A stretch of 64,000 nt of DNA from Actibacterium sp. XHP0104 (lineage in GTDB: Bacteria > Pseudomonadota > Alphaproteobacteria > Rhodobacterales > Rhodobacteraceae), in contig NZ_JAOWLE010000001.1 of the NCBI RefSeq assembly GCF_025751515.1, forward strand, positions 434,001 through 498,000, written 5' to 3'. The position numbers and the translations under genes are program-made. Positions 51,412 through 58,394 of the stretch are shown in pieces. Numbering within the stretch: position 1 is the first letter of the stretch; every line of letters begins with the position of its first letter. Under the pieces are notes generated by a model. That model saw only the letters and a program-made list of their open reading frames with translations, searched no databases and had not been told where the DNA came from.

Positions 51412-51706
51412 CGGGGTCCGCCCGCTGCCGACCCCAAGCGGCGGCGGGCGGGACACTGTACCGGGGCGGGTGCGCTCGCCCCTGACGCGGATAAGGCCGC
51501 AGGCAACAAACCGAGCGGTAATAATGAGTGAGCCTTATCAGCAAAACTGGGGTGCCTTCGGGCGCCCCTTTTTCTTTGCCGTAACCGACTGCGAATAAGG
51601 AAATTTTCCCGGGGGGTCCCCCATTGCGCGACTCGCGGCACAGGCATATCTGCCGCGCGACGGCGACATGTGCCGTTTACCATCTGAATGCAGGAGTTTT
51701 TCAGAT
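51412..51706 (+). other. gene-free region after nrdJ with serial hairpins
   Basis: After the nrdJ stop come a long imperfect hairpin (51416-51430 with 51439-51454), a second one (GGGGCG/CGCCCC, 51463-51482) and the true terminator at 51549-51573. A further 7-base hairpin (CGCGGCA/TGCCGCG) lies at 51634-51657 before the EF-hand gene. No coding frame is evident. Confidence 0.5.
51549..51573 (+). terminator. rho-independent terminator downstream of nrdJ
   Basis: GGGGTGCC and GGCGCCCC form an 8-base stem (one G-T pair) closed by the stable TTCG tetraloop and followed by TTTTT. It lies 137 bases past the nrdJ stop. Confidence 0.85.
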
Positions 51707-51952
51707 ATGACTTCGAAATTTGCAGTTTTCGCCGCCGCTCTCGCTCTGGCCGGCACCGCCGCTTTCGCATCGACCGATGTGGCCGCGCTGGACGCCAACG
51801 CTGACGGCGTTCTGAGCATGGAAGAGCTGGCTGTGGCTTACCCCGCCCTGACCGCCGACGATTTCGCCGCTGTTGACACCGACGCCGATGGCTTTGCCTC
51901 GGCCGAAGAAGTTGCCGCTGCCGATGAGGCTGGCGTTCTGCACGCCGAATAA
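51707..51952 (+). CDS. small secreted EF-hand protein (paralogue 1)
   Basis: The 81-residue protein has a signal peptide (about 1-21, ending AFA) and two EF-hand loops of 12 residues: DANADGVLSMEE at 29-40 and DTDADGFASAEE at 57-68, both with the canonical Asp/Asn ligands and final Glu. It should bind calcium in the periplasm or outside. A paralogue with loops at identical positions lies 2 kb downstream. An AGGAG site (51692-51696) lies about ten bases before the ATG. A terminator follows at once. The role is unknown. Confidence 0.85.
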   Translation: MTSKFAVFAAALALAGTAAFASTDVAALDANADGVLSMEELAVAYPALTADDFAAVDTDADGFASAEEVAAADEAGVLHAE

Positions 51953-51976
51953 CCCGCGATCCGCACGTTCTGACAG

Positions 51977-52003
51977 CGCCCCGGCCTAGTGCCGGGGCGT
52001 TTT
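51977..52003 (+). terminator. terminator of EF-hand gene 1
   Basis: CGCCCCGGC and GCCGGGGCG pair over 9 bases with loop CTAGT, followed by TTTT. Its last base touches the end of the converging aroQ gene. Confidence 0.85.
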
Positions 52004-52443
52004 CATTTGGCCAGCAGGGCGCCCATCTGGCGCATGGCCAGCACATAACCATGGGTGCCACAGCCCGCGATCACCGCGTCGGCGCGGTGGCTGACATAGG
52101 AATGGTGGCGGAAGGCCTCGCGCTTGTGGACCTGGCTGATATGCACCTCGATGACGGGGCCGTCGAAAGTATTCAGCGCATCCAGAATCGCGACCGAGGT
52201 GTGGGTATAGGCGGCGGGGTTGATGATGATCCCGGCGGCCTGGTCGCGGGCCGCGTGGATCTGCTCGACAATCTCGCCTTCATGGTTCGATTGCATCAGC
52301 GCGCAGTCGAGGCCCAGCTCGGCCGCAACCGCACTGCACTCGGCCTGAACATCGGCCAGCGTGGCGGCGCCGTAGATCTCGGGCTGCCGTTTGCCTAGCA
52401 GGTTCAGGTTGGGGCCGTTCAGAATGTGGATCATCTGTGCCAT
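52003..52443 (-). CDS. aroQ: 3-dehydroquinate dehydratase, type II
   Basis: AroQ makes 3-dehydroshikimate in the shikimate pathway. The start [17 protein letters not shown] (52443) has AAGGA seven bases upstream and gives 146 residues. The catalytic Tyr24 is in [19 protein letters not shown] lies in the middle, and the catalytic His is in [17 protein letters not shown]. It supplies the chorismate that trpE, elsewhere in this window, consumes. Confidence 0.96.
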   Translation of the reverse strand: MAQMIHILNGPNLNLLGKRQPEIYGAATLADVQAECSAVAAELGLDCALMQSNHEGEIVEQIHAARDQAAGIIINPAAYTHTSVAILDALNTFDGPVIEVHISQVHKREAFRHHSYVSHRADAVIAGCGTHGYVLAMRQMGALLAK

Positions 52444-52497
52444 GTCGCGGTCCTTTGGTCGCTGTGCCAAAGGTTTACCGCGATTGGCGCCCTACGC

Positions 52498-53409
52498 CTA
52501 GCCTTGCGATTTGATGAAGGTGCCGTTGTTGAGTTCCTGCATCGCCTGTATCAGCTCGGCGCGGGTGTTCATCACGATCGGGCCGTGCCAGGCGACGGGT
52601 TCCTGAATGGGTCGGCCCGCCACCAGCAGAAAGCGCACGCCCTCAGAGCCGGCCTGCACGGTGATCTCGTCGCCATTGCCAAAGCGCACCAGCGTGCGGT
52701 TGCCGGTCATGTCGCGGATGTTCAGCTCTTGGCCGGCGAATTCCTTTTCGACGCGCACGCCCTGGGGCGCGGCGGCGTCGGTGAATGATCCGGCCCCGGC
52801 AAAGACATAGGCAAAGGCATTGGCGCGGGTGTCGATGGGCAGGGTCTTGCGGGTGTTGGGCGGCACCGAGACATCCAGATACAGCGGCTCGGCCGCGATG
52901 CCGTCGACGGGGCCGGTCTTGCCCCAGAATGTGCCGGTGATGATTTTCACGCGCGTGCCGTCGTCGTCGATGATTTCCTCGATATCGCTGGCCTGAATGT
53001 CCTGATAGCGCGGGGCGGTCATCTTCAGGCTTGATGGCAGGTTGGCCCAGAGCTGAAATCCGTGCATCTGGCCGGCGGTGTTCCCCTTGGGCATCTCCTG
53101 ATGCATGATGCCCGACCCGGCGGTCATCCACTGCACCGATCCCGCGCCCAGCGTGCCCTGGTTGCCCAGGCTGTCGCCATGCTCGACCGTGCCGGCCAGC
53201 ACATAGGTGATGGTCTCGATGCCGCGGTGGGGGTGCCATGGAAAGCCGCGCTGATAGAAGCGCGGGTCGTCGTTGCGGAAATCATCCAGCAGCAGGAAAG
53301 GGTCGGTCTCGGCCGTGTCGCCAAAGCCGAAGACGCGGTGCAGATGAACGCCGGCGCCCTCCATGGTGGGCTGGGCCTTGGTCTGGGCGGCGATGGGGCG
53401 GAATGTCAT
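52498..53409 (-). CDS. pirin family protein
   Basis: The 303-residue bicupin has the pirin signature FPWHPHRGIETITYVLAGTVEH (about 55-76), with metal-binding His residues, and WMTAGSGIMHQEMP near 93-106, followed by the second cupin. Bacterial pirins bind iron or other metals. Some open quercetin; others modulate enzymes. A short inverted repeat lies just upstream of the start. The neighbours (aroQ, EF-hand genes) do not point to a substrate. Confidence 0.92.
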   Translation of the reverse strand: MTFRPIAAQTKAQPTMEGAGVHLHRVFGFGDTAETDPFLLLDDFRNDDPRFYQRGFPWHPHRGIETITYVLAGTVEHGDSLGNQGTLGAGSVQWMTAGSGIMHQEMPKGNTAGQMHGFQLWANLPSSLKMTAPRYQDIQASDIEEIIDDDGTRVKIITGTFWGKTGPVDGIAAEPLYLDVSVPPNTRKTLPIDTRANAFAYVFAGAGSFTDAAAPQGVRVEKEFAGQELNIRDMTGNRTLVRFGNGDEITVQAGSEGVRFLLVAGRPIQEPVAWHGPIVMNTRAELIQAMQELNNGTFIKSQG

Positions 53410-53731
53410 GGCGAGTCTCCCTGTTGCATCCCCAGTATATGGGGTGTTCGGCCAATCGGGGGAGGCCGATCGACGAACATCACATGTGCGCGAATGCGAA
53501 CCTGCTGCGAAAAGGCGCCGGTTTTGCGGTTTTGCCTGTGCGAAACGCCGCCTGCGCCGGTTAGGGCCTGTTTTTGCGCAAGAAACCGCACAGGCTGGCG
53601 GGCGGTTTTGGCGGTGCCCAGCGCATGGCGGAAAGCCCCGGCGGTGTGCTCTTTTCCTTTCGCGACGGGGGGCGCATCTGTCTCGTCGATGGCCGACGCG
53701 CCATCAGGTTCAACAGAAAGGAAACCTGAAA
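53410..53731. other. 322-base gene-free region between pirin and EF-hand gene 2
   Basis: No convincing gene is present. Near the pirin start lies CCCCA-GTATA-TGGGG (53430-53444), a candidate operator. Further on, GCCTGTGCG (53534-53542) and CGCACAGGC (53587-53595) are exact 9-base inverted arms that could close a long stem-loop. A promoter for the EF-hand gene must lie at the right side but is not clear. Confidence 0.45.
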
Positions 53732-53989
53732 ATGAATAAGATGATCGCCATGTTCGCCGCCGCCCTGACCGTTGCCGGTGCCGCCACTGCCAGCGAAGAG
53801 GGTGTTGTGCAAATCGACTCTGATGCCGATGGCGTGTTCTCGATCGAAGAACTGACCGTCGCCTATCCCGAGCTCAGCGCCGAAACCTTTGCCGCGCTGG
53901 ATGCCAATGCCGATGGCTCGGTCGACGAGGCAGAGCTGGCCGCCGGTCAGGAAGCAGGCCTGCTGCCTGATGCGGCAATGAAAGAATAA
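53732..53989 (+). CDS. small secreted EF-hand protein (paralogue 2)
   Basis: The 85-residue protein has a signal peptide (about 1-20, ending ATA) and two EF-hand loops at exactly the same residue positions as its paralogue 2 kb upstream: DSDADGVFSIEE at 29-40 and DANADGSVDEAE at 57-68. The shared ELTVAYPELSAETFAALD-type linker confirms common descent. It should bind calcium outside the cytoplasm. A long GC hairpin follows. The function is unknown. Confidence 0.85.
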   Translation: MNKMIAMFAAALTVAGAATASEEGVVQIDSDADGVFSIEELTVAYPELSAETFAALDANADGSVDEAELAAGQEAGLLPDAAMKE

Positions 53990-54004
53990 TCTGTCGAGCA
54001 AAGC

Positions 54005-54032
54005 GCCCCGGCCCGTTTACGCGGGCCGGGGC
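54005..54032. terminator. strong GC hairpin between converging EF-hand gene 2 and ilvN
   Basis: GCCCCGGCCCG and CGGGCCGGGGC pair over 11 bases with loop TTTACG. No T-tract follows on either strand, so its strength comes from the stem alone. Confidence 0.6.
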
Positions 54033-54036
54033 AATC

Positions 54037-54600
54037 TCATACGGCGCCGCGGGACAGGGCCGCCACGCCGGTACGGGCAACCTCGGACAGGCCGAGGGGG
54101 CGCATCAGTTCGGCAAAGGCGTCGATCTTGCCGGGGGTGCCGGTCATCTCGAAGACAAAGCTTTCCAGCGTGCTGTCGACCACATTGGCGCGGAAAATCT
54201 CGGCCAGGCGCAGCGCCTCGATGCGCTTGTCACCCTGACCTGCCACCTTGAACAACGCCAGTTCGCGCTCGACGGCGGGGCCTTCGACGGTCAGGTCGTG
54301 GACCTCGTGCACGGGCACGATGCGGCCCAGCTGGGCCTTGATCTGTTCGATCACCGAGGGCGTGCCACGGGTGACGATGGTGATGCGCGAGGTGTGGCCG
54401 GTGTGGTCCACCTCGGCGACGGTCAGGCTATCTATATTGTAGCCGCGCCCCGAGAAAAGGCCGATCACCCGCGCCAGGACACCCGGTTCGTTATCGACGA
54501 TCACCGCCAGGGTATGGGGTTCATCGACATCGGCATTGGGGTCGCGCAGGTCGTAGGCAGAATGTTTCGACACGCCTTTTTTTAGTTTTAGAGCAGACAT
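54037..54600 (-). CDS. ilvN: acetolactate synthase small (regulatory) subunit
   Basis: The small subunit stimulates the large one and confers valine feedback. The 187-residue protein has an N-terminal ACT domain (about 28-100: HTLAVIVDNEPGVLARVIGLFSGRGYNI, positions 29-56) and a C-terminal domain from about 110 (LFKVAGQGDKRIEALRLAEIFRANVV). The length is in the IlvH range. It starts 13 bases after the large-subunit gene with a GGAAGA site, forming the ilvI-ilvN operon under the attenuator. Confidence 0.94.
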   Translation of the reverse strand: MSALKLKKGVSKHSAYDLRDPNADVDEPHTLAVIVDNEPGVLARVIGLFSGRGYNIDSLTVAEVDHTGHTSRITIVTRGTPSVIEQIKAQLGRIVPVHEVHDLTVEGPAVERELALFKVAGQGDKRIEALRLAEIFRANVVDSTLESFVFEMTGTPGKIDAFAELMRPLGLSEVARTGVAALSRGAV

Positions 54601-54613
54601 TTGCAGATCTTCC

Positions 54614-56368
54614 TTAAACCATAACCGCGCCTTTGGCGCCGATCGCGTTGGTGGCGTTGGCGTCGCCCAGCAGCATTTCGTTATGCGGCGAGCCCGACGG
54701 GATCATCGGGAAGCAGTTCTCGTGCTTTTCGACCAGGCAGTCGAAGATCACCGGACCGTCATATTTGATCATCTCCATGATCGCGTCATCCAGATCCTTG
54801 GGGTCGGTGCACAGGATACCCTTGGCGCCAAAGGCCTCGGCCAGCTTGACGAAATCGGGCAGCGATTCCGACCACGAATGGCTGTAGCGCTCGCCATGCA
54901 GCAGCTGCTGCCACTGGCGCACCATGCCCAGGCGTTCGTTGTTCAGGATGAACTGTTTCACCGGCAGGCGATACTGTGTGGCGGTACCCATTTCCTGCAT
55001 GTTCATCAGCCACGAGGCTTCGCCCGCGACGTTGATGACCAGGCTTTCGGGATGTGCCAGTTGCACGCCGATCGATGCCGGGAAGCCATAGCCCATCGTG
55101 CCCAGGCCGCCCGAGGTCATCCAGCGCTTGGGCTCGTCAAAGGTCAGGAACTGGGCGGCCCACATCTGGTGCTGGCCCACCTCGGTGGTGATGTAGCGAT
55201 CCATGCCCTTGGTCAGCTCTTCGAGGCGCTGCAGGGCGTATTGCGGTTTGATGACGGTGTCGCTGTTGCGATAGGTCAGGCAGCTGACGGCCTTCCAGTC
55301 GTCGATCTTTTTCCACCACTTGGCCAGACCTTCCTTGTTGGTCTTGCGGCCGCGCGATTTCCAGACCCGCAGCAGGTCTTCCAGCACATGCGCCACGTCG
55401 CCGACGATCGGCAGGTCGACGTGGATGATCTTGTTGATCGAGCTGGGGTCGATATCGATATGGGCCTTCAGCGACTTGGGGCTGAAGTCAGCGACGCGGC
55501 CGGTGATACGGTCGTCAAAGCGGGCGCCGATGTTGATCATCAGGTCGCAGCCATGCATTGCCATGTTGGCCTCGTAGAGACCGTGCATGCCCAGCATGCC
55601 CAGCCAGCCCTTGCCGCTGGCGGGGTAGGCGCCCAGGCCCATCAGGGTCGAGGTGATCGGAAAGCCGGTGGCGTCGACCAGTTCACGCAGCAGCTGCGAG
55701 GCCGCATCGCCCGAGTTGATCACGCCGCCGCCGGTGTAGAACACGGGGCGCTCGGCGCTTTCCATGGCGTCGACCAGCTGGGTGATCAGCTCGATATCGC
55801 CCTTCATGCGGGGCTGGTAATGCGAGGTCACGGTCTTGCGCGGCTCGACATATTTGCTGCTGGCGAACTGCACGTCCTTGGGGATGTCGATCAGCACCGG
55901 GCCGGGGCGGCCCGAGGTGGCGACGTGAAAGGCCTCGTGGATCGTGCCGGCCAGGTTGGCGGTGTCCTTGACCAGCCAGTTGTGCTTGGTGCAGGGGCGG
56001 GTGATGCCCACGGTGTCGGCTTCCTGGAAGCCGTCGGTGCCGATCATGAAGGTCGGCACCTGGCCGGTCAGCACGACCAGCGGGATCGAGTCCATCAGCG
56101 CGTCGGTCAGGCCGGTCACGGCGTTGGTCGCGCCGGGGCCAGAGGTCACCAGCACCACGCCGGGCTTGCCGGTCGAGCGGGCATAGCCTTCGGCCGAGTG
56201 CACGGCGGCCTGTTCATGCCGAACCAGAATGTGACGAATGTCATTCTGCTGGAAAATCTCGTCATAGATCGGCAGGACGGCGCCGCCGGGGTAGCCGAAC
56301 ACCACCTCGACGCCCTGATCCTTCAGGGCCTGAACCACCATCTTTGCGCCGGTCATTGTCTGTGCCAT
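54614..56368 (-). CDS. ilvI: acetolactate synthase large subunit
   Basis: The catalytic subunit condenses pyruvate with pyruvate or 2-oxobutyrate for Val, Leu and Ile synthesis. The start MAQTMTGAKM at 56368 (AAGGA seven bases upstream) gives 584 residues. Glu52 in RHEQAAVHSAEGYAR is the thiamine diphosphate activator, and NIGARFDDRITG is in the FAD-linked middle domain. The metal motif reads AGEASWLMNMQEM near residue 460, with Glu where most enzymes have Asp (GDG or GDA). It is preceded by an attenuator with a leader peptide. Confidence 0.95.
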   Translation of the reverse strand: MAQTMTGAKMVVQALKDQGVEVVFGYPGGAVLPIYDEIFQQNDIRHILVRHEQAAVHSAEGYARSTGKPGVVLVTSGPGATNAVTGLTDALMDSIPLVVLTGQVPTFMIGTDGFQEADTVGITRPCTKHNWLVKDTANLAGTIHEAFHVATSGRPGPVLIDIPKDVQFASSKYVEPRKTVTSHYQPRMKGDIELITQLVDAMESAERPVFYTGGGVINSGDAASQLLRELVDATGFPITSTLMGLGAYPASGKGWLGMLGMHGLYEANMAMHGCDLMINIGARFDDRITGRVADFSPKSLKAHIDIDPSSINKIIHVDLPIVGDVAHVLEDLLRVWKSRGRKTNKEGLAKWWKKIDDWKAVSCLTYRNSDTVIKPQYALQRLEELTKGMDRYITTEVGQHQMWAAQFLTFDEPKRWMTSGGLGTMGYGFPASIGVQLAHPESLVINVAGEASWLMNMQEMGTATQYRLPVKQFILNNERLGMVRQWQQLLHGERYSHSWSESLPDFVKLAEAFGAKGILCTDPKDLDDAIMEMIKYDGPVIFDCLVEKHENCFPMIPSGSPHNEMLLGDANATNAIGAKGAVMV

Positions 56369-56399
56369 CGTTTCATCCTTCACGCCACGTCTTGCGAAC

Positions 56400-56427
56400 A
56401 AAAAAGCCCCCGGGGCTATCCGGGGGC
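56400..56427 (-). terminator. attenuator terminator in the ilvI leader
   Basis: On the minus strand GCCCCCGG and CCGGGGGC form an 8-base stem with a 6-base loop, followed by six T. It lies 25 bases after the leader peptide stop and 32 bases before the ilvI start codon. Its 5' arm overlaps by three bases an alternative pairing (56425-56434 with 56460-56469). Confidence 0.88.
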
Positions 56428-56452
56428 GCATGGGGTACCATTATGGTGTCCG

Positions 56453-56500
56453 TTACCGGCCCATGCGCCTGTCTCCTACCAGTACGAGTACGGGGGTCAT
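56453..56500 (-). CDS. ilv leader peptide (15 aa) for transcription attenuation
   Basis: The short frame encodes MTPVLVLVGDRRMGR, with five consecutive Val/Leu codons (GTA CTC GTA CTG GTA, 56491-56477). It lies between a good promoter and a terminator in front of ilvI. Stalling on scarce Val or Leu tRNA would leave the AGGCGCATGGG segment free to pair downstream and weaken the terminator, while full translation would cover it. An AAAGG site lies about 11 bases upstream of the ATG. Confidence 0.85.
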   Translation of the reverse strand: MTPVLVLVGDRRMGR

Positions 56501-56532
56501 TCCCTTACGGCCTTTCTTTCGCGTGCGCGGCG

Positions 56533-56561
56533 ACATTATGAGCGGGGGCTGGGGGCGTCAA
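56533..56561 (-). promoter_or_regulatory. sigma-70-type promoter of the ilvI leader
   Basis: On the minus strand TTGACG (56561-56556), a 17-base spacer and TAATGT (56538-56533) form a near-consensus promoter. Transcription would start near 56526, giving a leader of about 158 bases before ilvI. Confidence 0.75.
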
Positions 56562-56701
56562 CCGTGAAAACGCTGAATTTTGTGTCGTCGGGCCAGATTT
56601 TTCTTTTCGAATGTTGCGCAAAAGCCCGGTTGCGCGACATATGGCGGAACAGATGCCACCCAGGGGCCGGATCTGCGCGCTTATGCCGCGCTGCGGCGGG
56701 C

Positions 56702-57049
56702 TTAGGCGCCATGGGCCGCGCGGCTGTCGGCGGGGGCCTGGTCGCGCTCATTCATGCCATAGTCGCGCAGCACATGCGCCACGCGCAGGCGATAGCCGGC
56801 AAAGACACCGCCGCGCCCGGCCTGTTGCGCGGCGCGGTGATGGGTCGTTTCGCGCCAGCGCTTCACGGCCTCTTCGTCCTCGAAAAACGACAATGACAGC
56901 ACCTTGCCGGGGGTGGTCAGGCTTTGGAACCGTTCGACCGAGATGAACCCCTCGATCTTTTCCAGCTCGGGGCGCAGGGTGGCGGCAATGTCGAGATAGT
57001 GGTCGCGCTGGCCCTCGGCGGGGGTGACTTCGAAGATAACGGCGATCAT
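56702..57049 (-). CDS. antibiotic biosynthesis monooxygenase (ABM)-fold protein
   Basis: The chosen start MIAVIFEVTPAEGQRDHYLD (57049) has AAGGAGA about 7 bases upstream and overlaps the end of the gene before it by four bases. The 115-residue dimeric ferredoxin-like fold shows the ABM pattern EGFISVERFQSLTTPGKVLSLSFFEDEEAVKRWRE (about 33-67). Such small proteins include monooxygenases, haem-degrading enzymes and non-enzymatic homologues. It is the last gene of the two-component run, and its link to sensing is unexplained. Confidence 0.8.
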   Translation of the reverse strand: MIAVIFEVTPAEGQRDHYLDIAATLRPELEKIEGFISVERFQSLTTPGKVLSLSFFEDEEAVKRWRETTHHRAAQQAGRGGVFAGYRLRVAHVLRDYGMNERDQAPADSRAAHGA

Positions 57050-57753
57050 GCGGGGGTCTCCTTGAGGCGGGTCAGCAATGCGGGCAGCTGCGCCTGGGCG
57101 CGCAGCGGGTTTCGGGGCCACAGGTGCAGCAGGTTCAGCGCCAGAGCGGCGGCGGTTTCGGCGTCTGACAGCGATGTGCCCAGCGCCGCCCGGTCGATCA
57201 GGGCCAAGTCGCGCCGAGCCTGTGCCCATCCGGTCAGAACGGGCGCGGCACCCGCGCGCAGCAAGACCCGCGTGCCGCGCAGGTCGCCATGGATCACGGT
57301 CAGGCGGCGGGCGCGAAACGGGGCCAGGGCGCGGGCGATTGCCCCGGCCATCGTGTCGGGCATGTCGGCGGGGGTGGGCTGGTCAAGGGCCGCGGTCATG
57401 CCGGGGCGCTGGGGCAGGGCCTCGGCAAAGCTGTGGAACCGGCCCAAAGGGATGTCGATCTCGTGCAGCAGGTTGGCCGGGCAGGGCCGGGCGTCGAGAT
57501 AGGTCTCGAGCGACCACCCCCCCGCCACCAGCGCCCCCGATTGCGCAGGGATCATCGGCGCCATGGCCAGCCCGGCGCGGGTCAGCTGCGGCGCCAGGTC
57601 GGCCAGCCAGGCCATGGCGGGCGCGTCATGAGGGCAGGGGCGGGCCACGGCGCAGGCCGCGCCCTGTTGCACCAGCCAGACCGTGCCGTCCGAGCCGTCG
57701 CGCAGGGGGCGCAGCAGTGTCCAGTCGCCAAAGCCCGACAGGTCGGGTTTCAC
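57046..57753 (-). CDS. degenerate phosphotransferase (APH/choline kinase-like fold), probable pseudokinase
   Basis: A GTG start that overlaps the response-regulator stop codon (GTGA) gives a 235-residue protein, VKPDLSGFGDWTLLRPLRDG. The catalytic-loop remnant VIHGDLRGTRVLLRAG (about 162-177) keeps HGD but has Arg where the family has the metal-binding Asn. The later metal Asp region reads VLTGWAQARRD instead of a D-containing motif. The N-terminal Lys that binds ATP is also not evident. The length is shorter than usual (about 260-330). Activity is therefore doubtful. Coupling to a two-component system suggests a regulatory or binding role, which is inference. Confidence 0.65.
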   Translation of the reverse strand: MKPDLSGFGDWTLLRPLRDGSDGTVWLVQQGAACAVARPCPHDAPAMAWLADLAPQLTRAGLAMAPMIPAQSGALVAGGWSLETYLDARPCPANLLHEIDIPLGRFHSFAEALPQRPGMTAALDQPTPADMPDTMAGAIARALAPFRARRLTVIHGDLRGTRVLLRAGAAPVLTGWAQARRDLALIDRAALGTSLSDAETAAALALNLLHLWPRNPLRAQAQLPALLTRLKETPA

Positions 57754-58394
57754 AGGTTGACCCCGGTGCCCTGCAAGACCCCGTGTTCCAGCGCGTAACG
57801 GGTCAGCCCCGCGGTCGAGCTGATGCCCAGCTTGCGCTTGATGTTCTTGCGGTGGGTCTCGACGGTGCGGACCGAGATATCCAGCTCTGCCGCCACCTCT
57901 TTGTTGGATTTGCCCTGCGCCAGTTGCAGCAGGATCGTCTGTTCGCGGTTGGTCAGCTGTTCGCGCCCGTCCTCGGTGACCGGGGTAAGCTGCGCGGTGG
58001 CGCCGGTGCACAGATAGCGTTCGCCCGCCATCACCGCGTCGATGGCGCGCTTGATCTCGTCGGTGGGCACGTCCTTGAGGATATAGCCCATGGCGCCATG
58101 GTTCAGCGCCGTGCTGATATATTCGCCGCTGTCATGCATCGACAGGATGACGATCCGGGTGCCGGGGCGGCGTTCAAGGATGATCTCGGTCGCGCTAAGG
58201 CCGTTGACCCGCGGCATGTTCAGATCCAGCAGGATCACGTCGGGGGCCAGGTGCTCGACCTGGTCGATGATTTCCTGCCCGTTCGACAGGGTGCCGACAA
58301 CGACCAGATCGTCATAGGTTTCAAGGATGGCCTGAATGCCCTCGGCCACCATCGGGTGGTCATCGACGATTGCCACTTTGATCGGATCAGTCAT
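57750..58394 (-). CDS. NarL/LuxR-family response regulator
   Basis: The 214-residue protein has a receiver domain (phospho-acceptor Asp57 in ILLDLNMP; acidic pair DD at 11-12; Lys near 107 in ILKDVP). A LuxR-type helix-turn-helix follows (about 147-205: LTNREQTILLQLAQGKSNKEVAAELD). Its start overlaps the histidine-kinase stop by four bases, so the two are made together. The divergent TRAP transporter, about 170 bases beyond the kinase start, is the likely target. Confidence 0.92.
   Translation of the reverse strand: MTDPIKVAIVDDHPMVAEGIQAILETYDDLVVVGTLSNGQEIIDQVEHLAPDVILLDLNMPRVNGLSATEIILERRPGTRIVILSMHDSGEYISTALNHGAMGYILKDVPTDEIKRAIDAVMAGERYLCTGATAQLTPVTEDGREQLTNREQTILLQLAQGKSNKEVAAELDISVRTVETHRKNIKRKLGISSTAGLTRYALEHGVLQGTGVNL

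Noticed and set aside
47683-51456. A 1257-codon open frame antisense to nrdJ
   Set aside because: It is the mirror of a GC-rich coding gene (few stops in the opposite frame). The sense strand has clear class II reductase motifs; the antisense translation is low-complexity Gly/Ala/His/Arg without domains.
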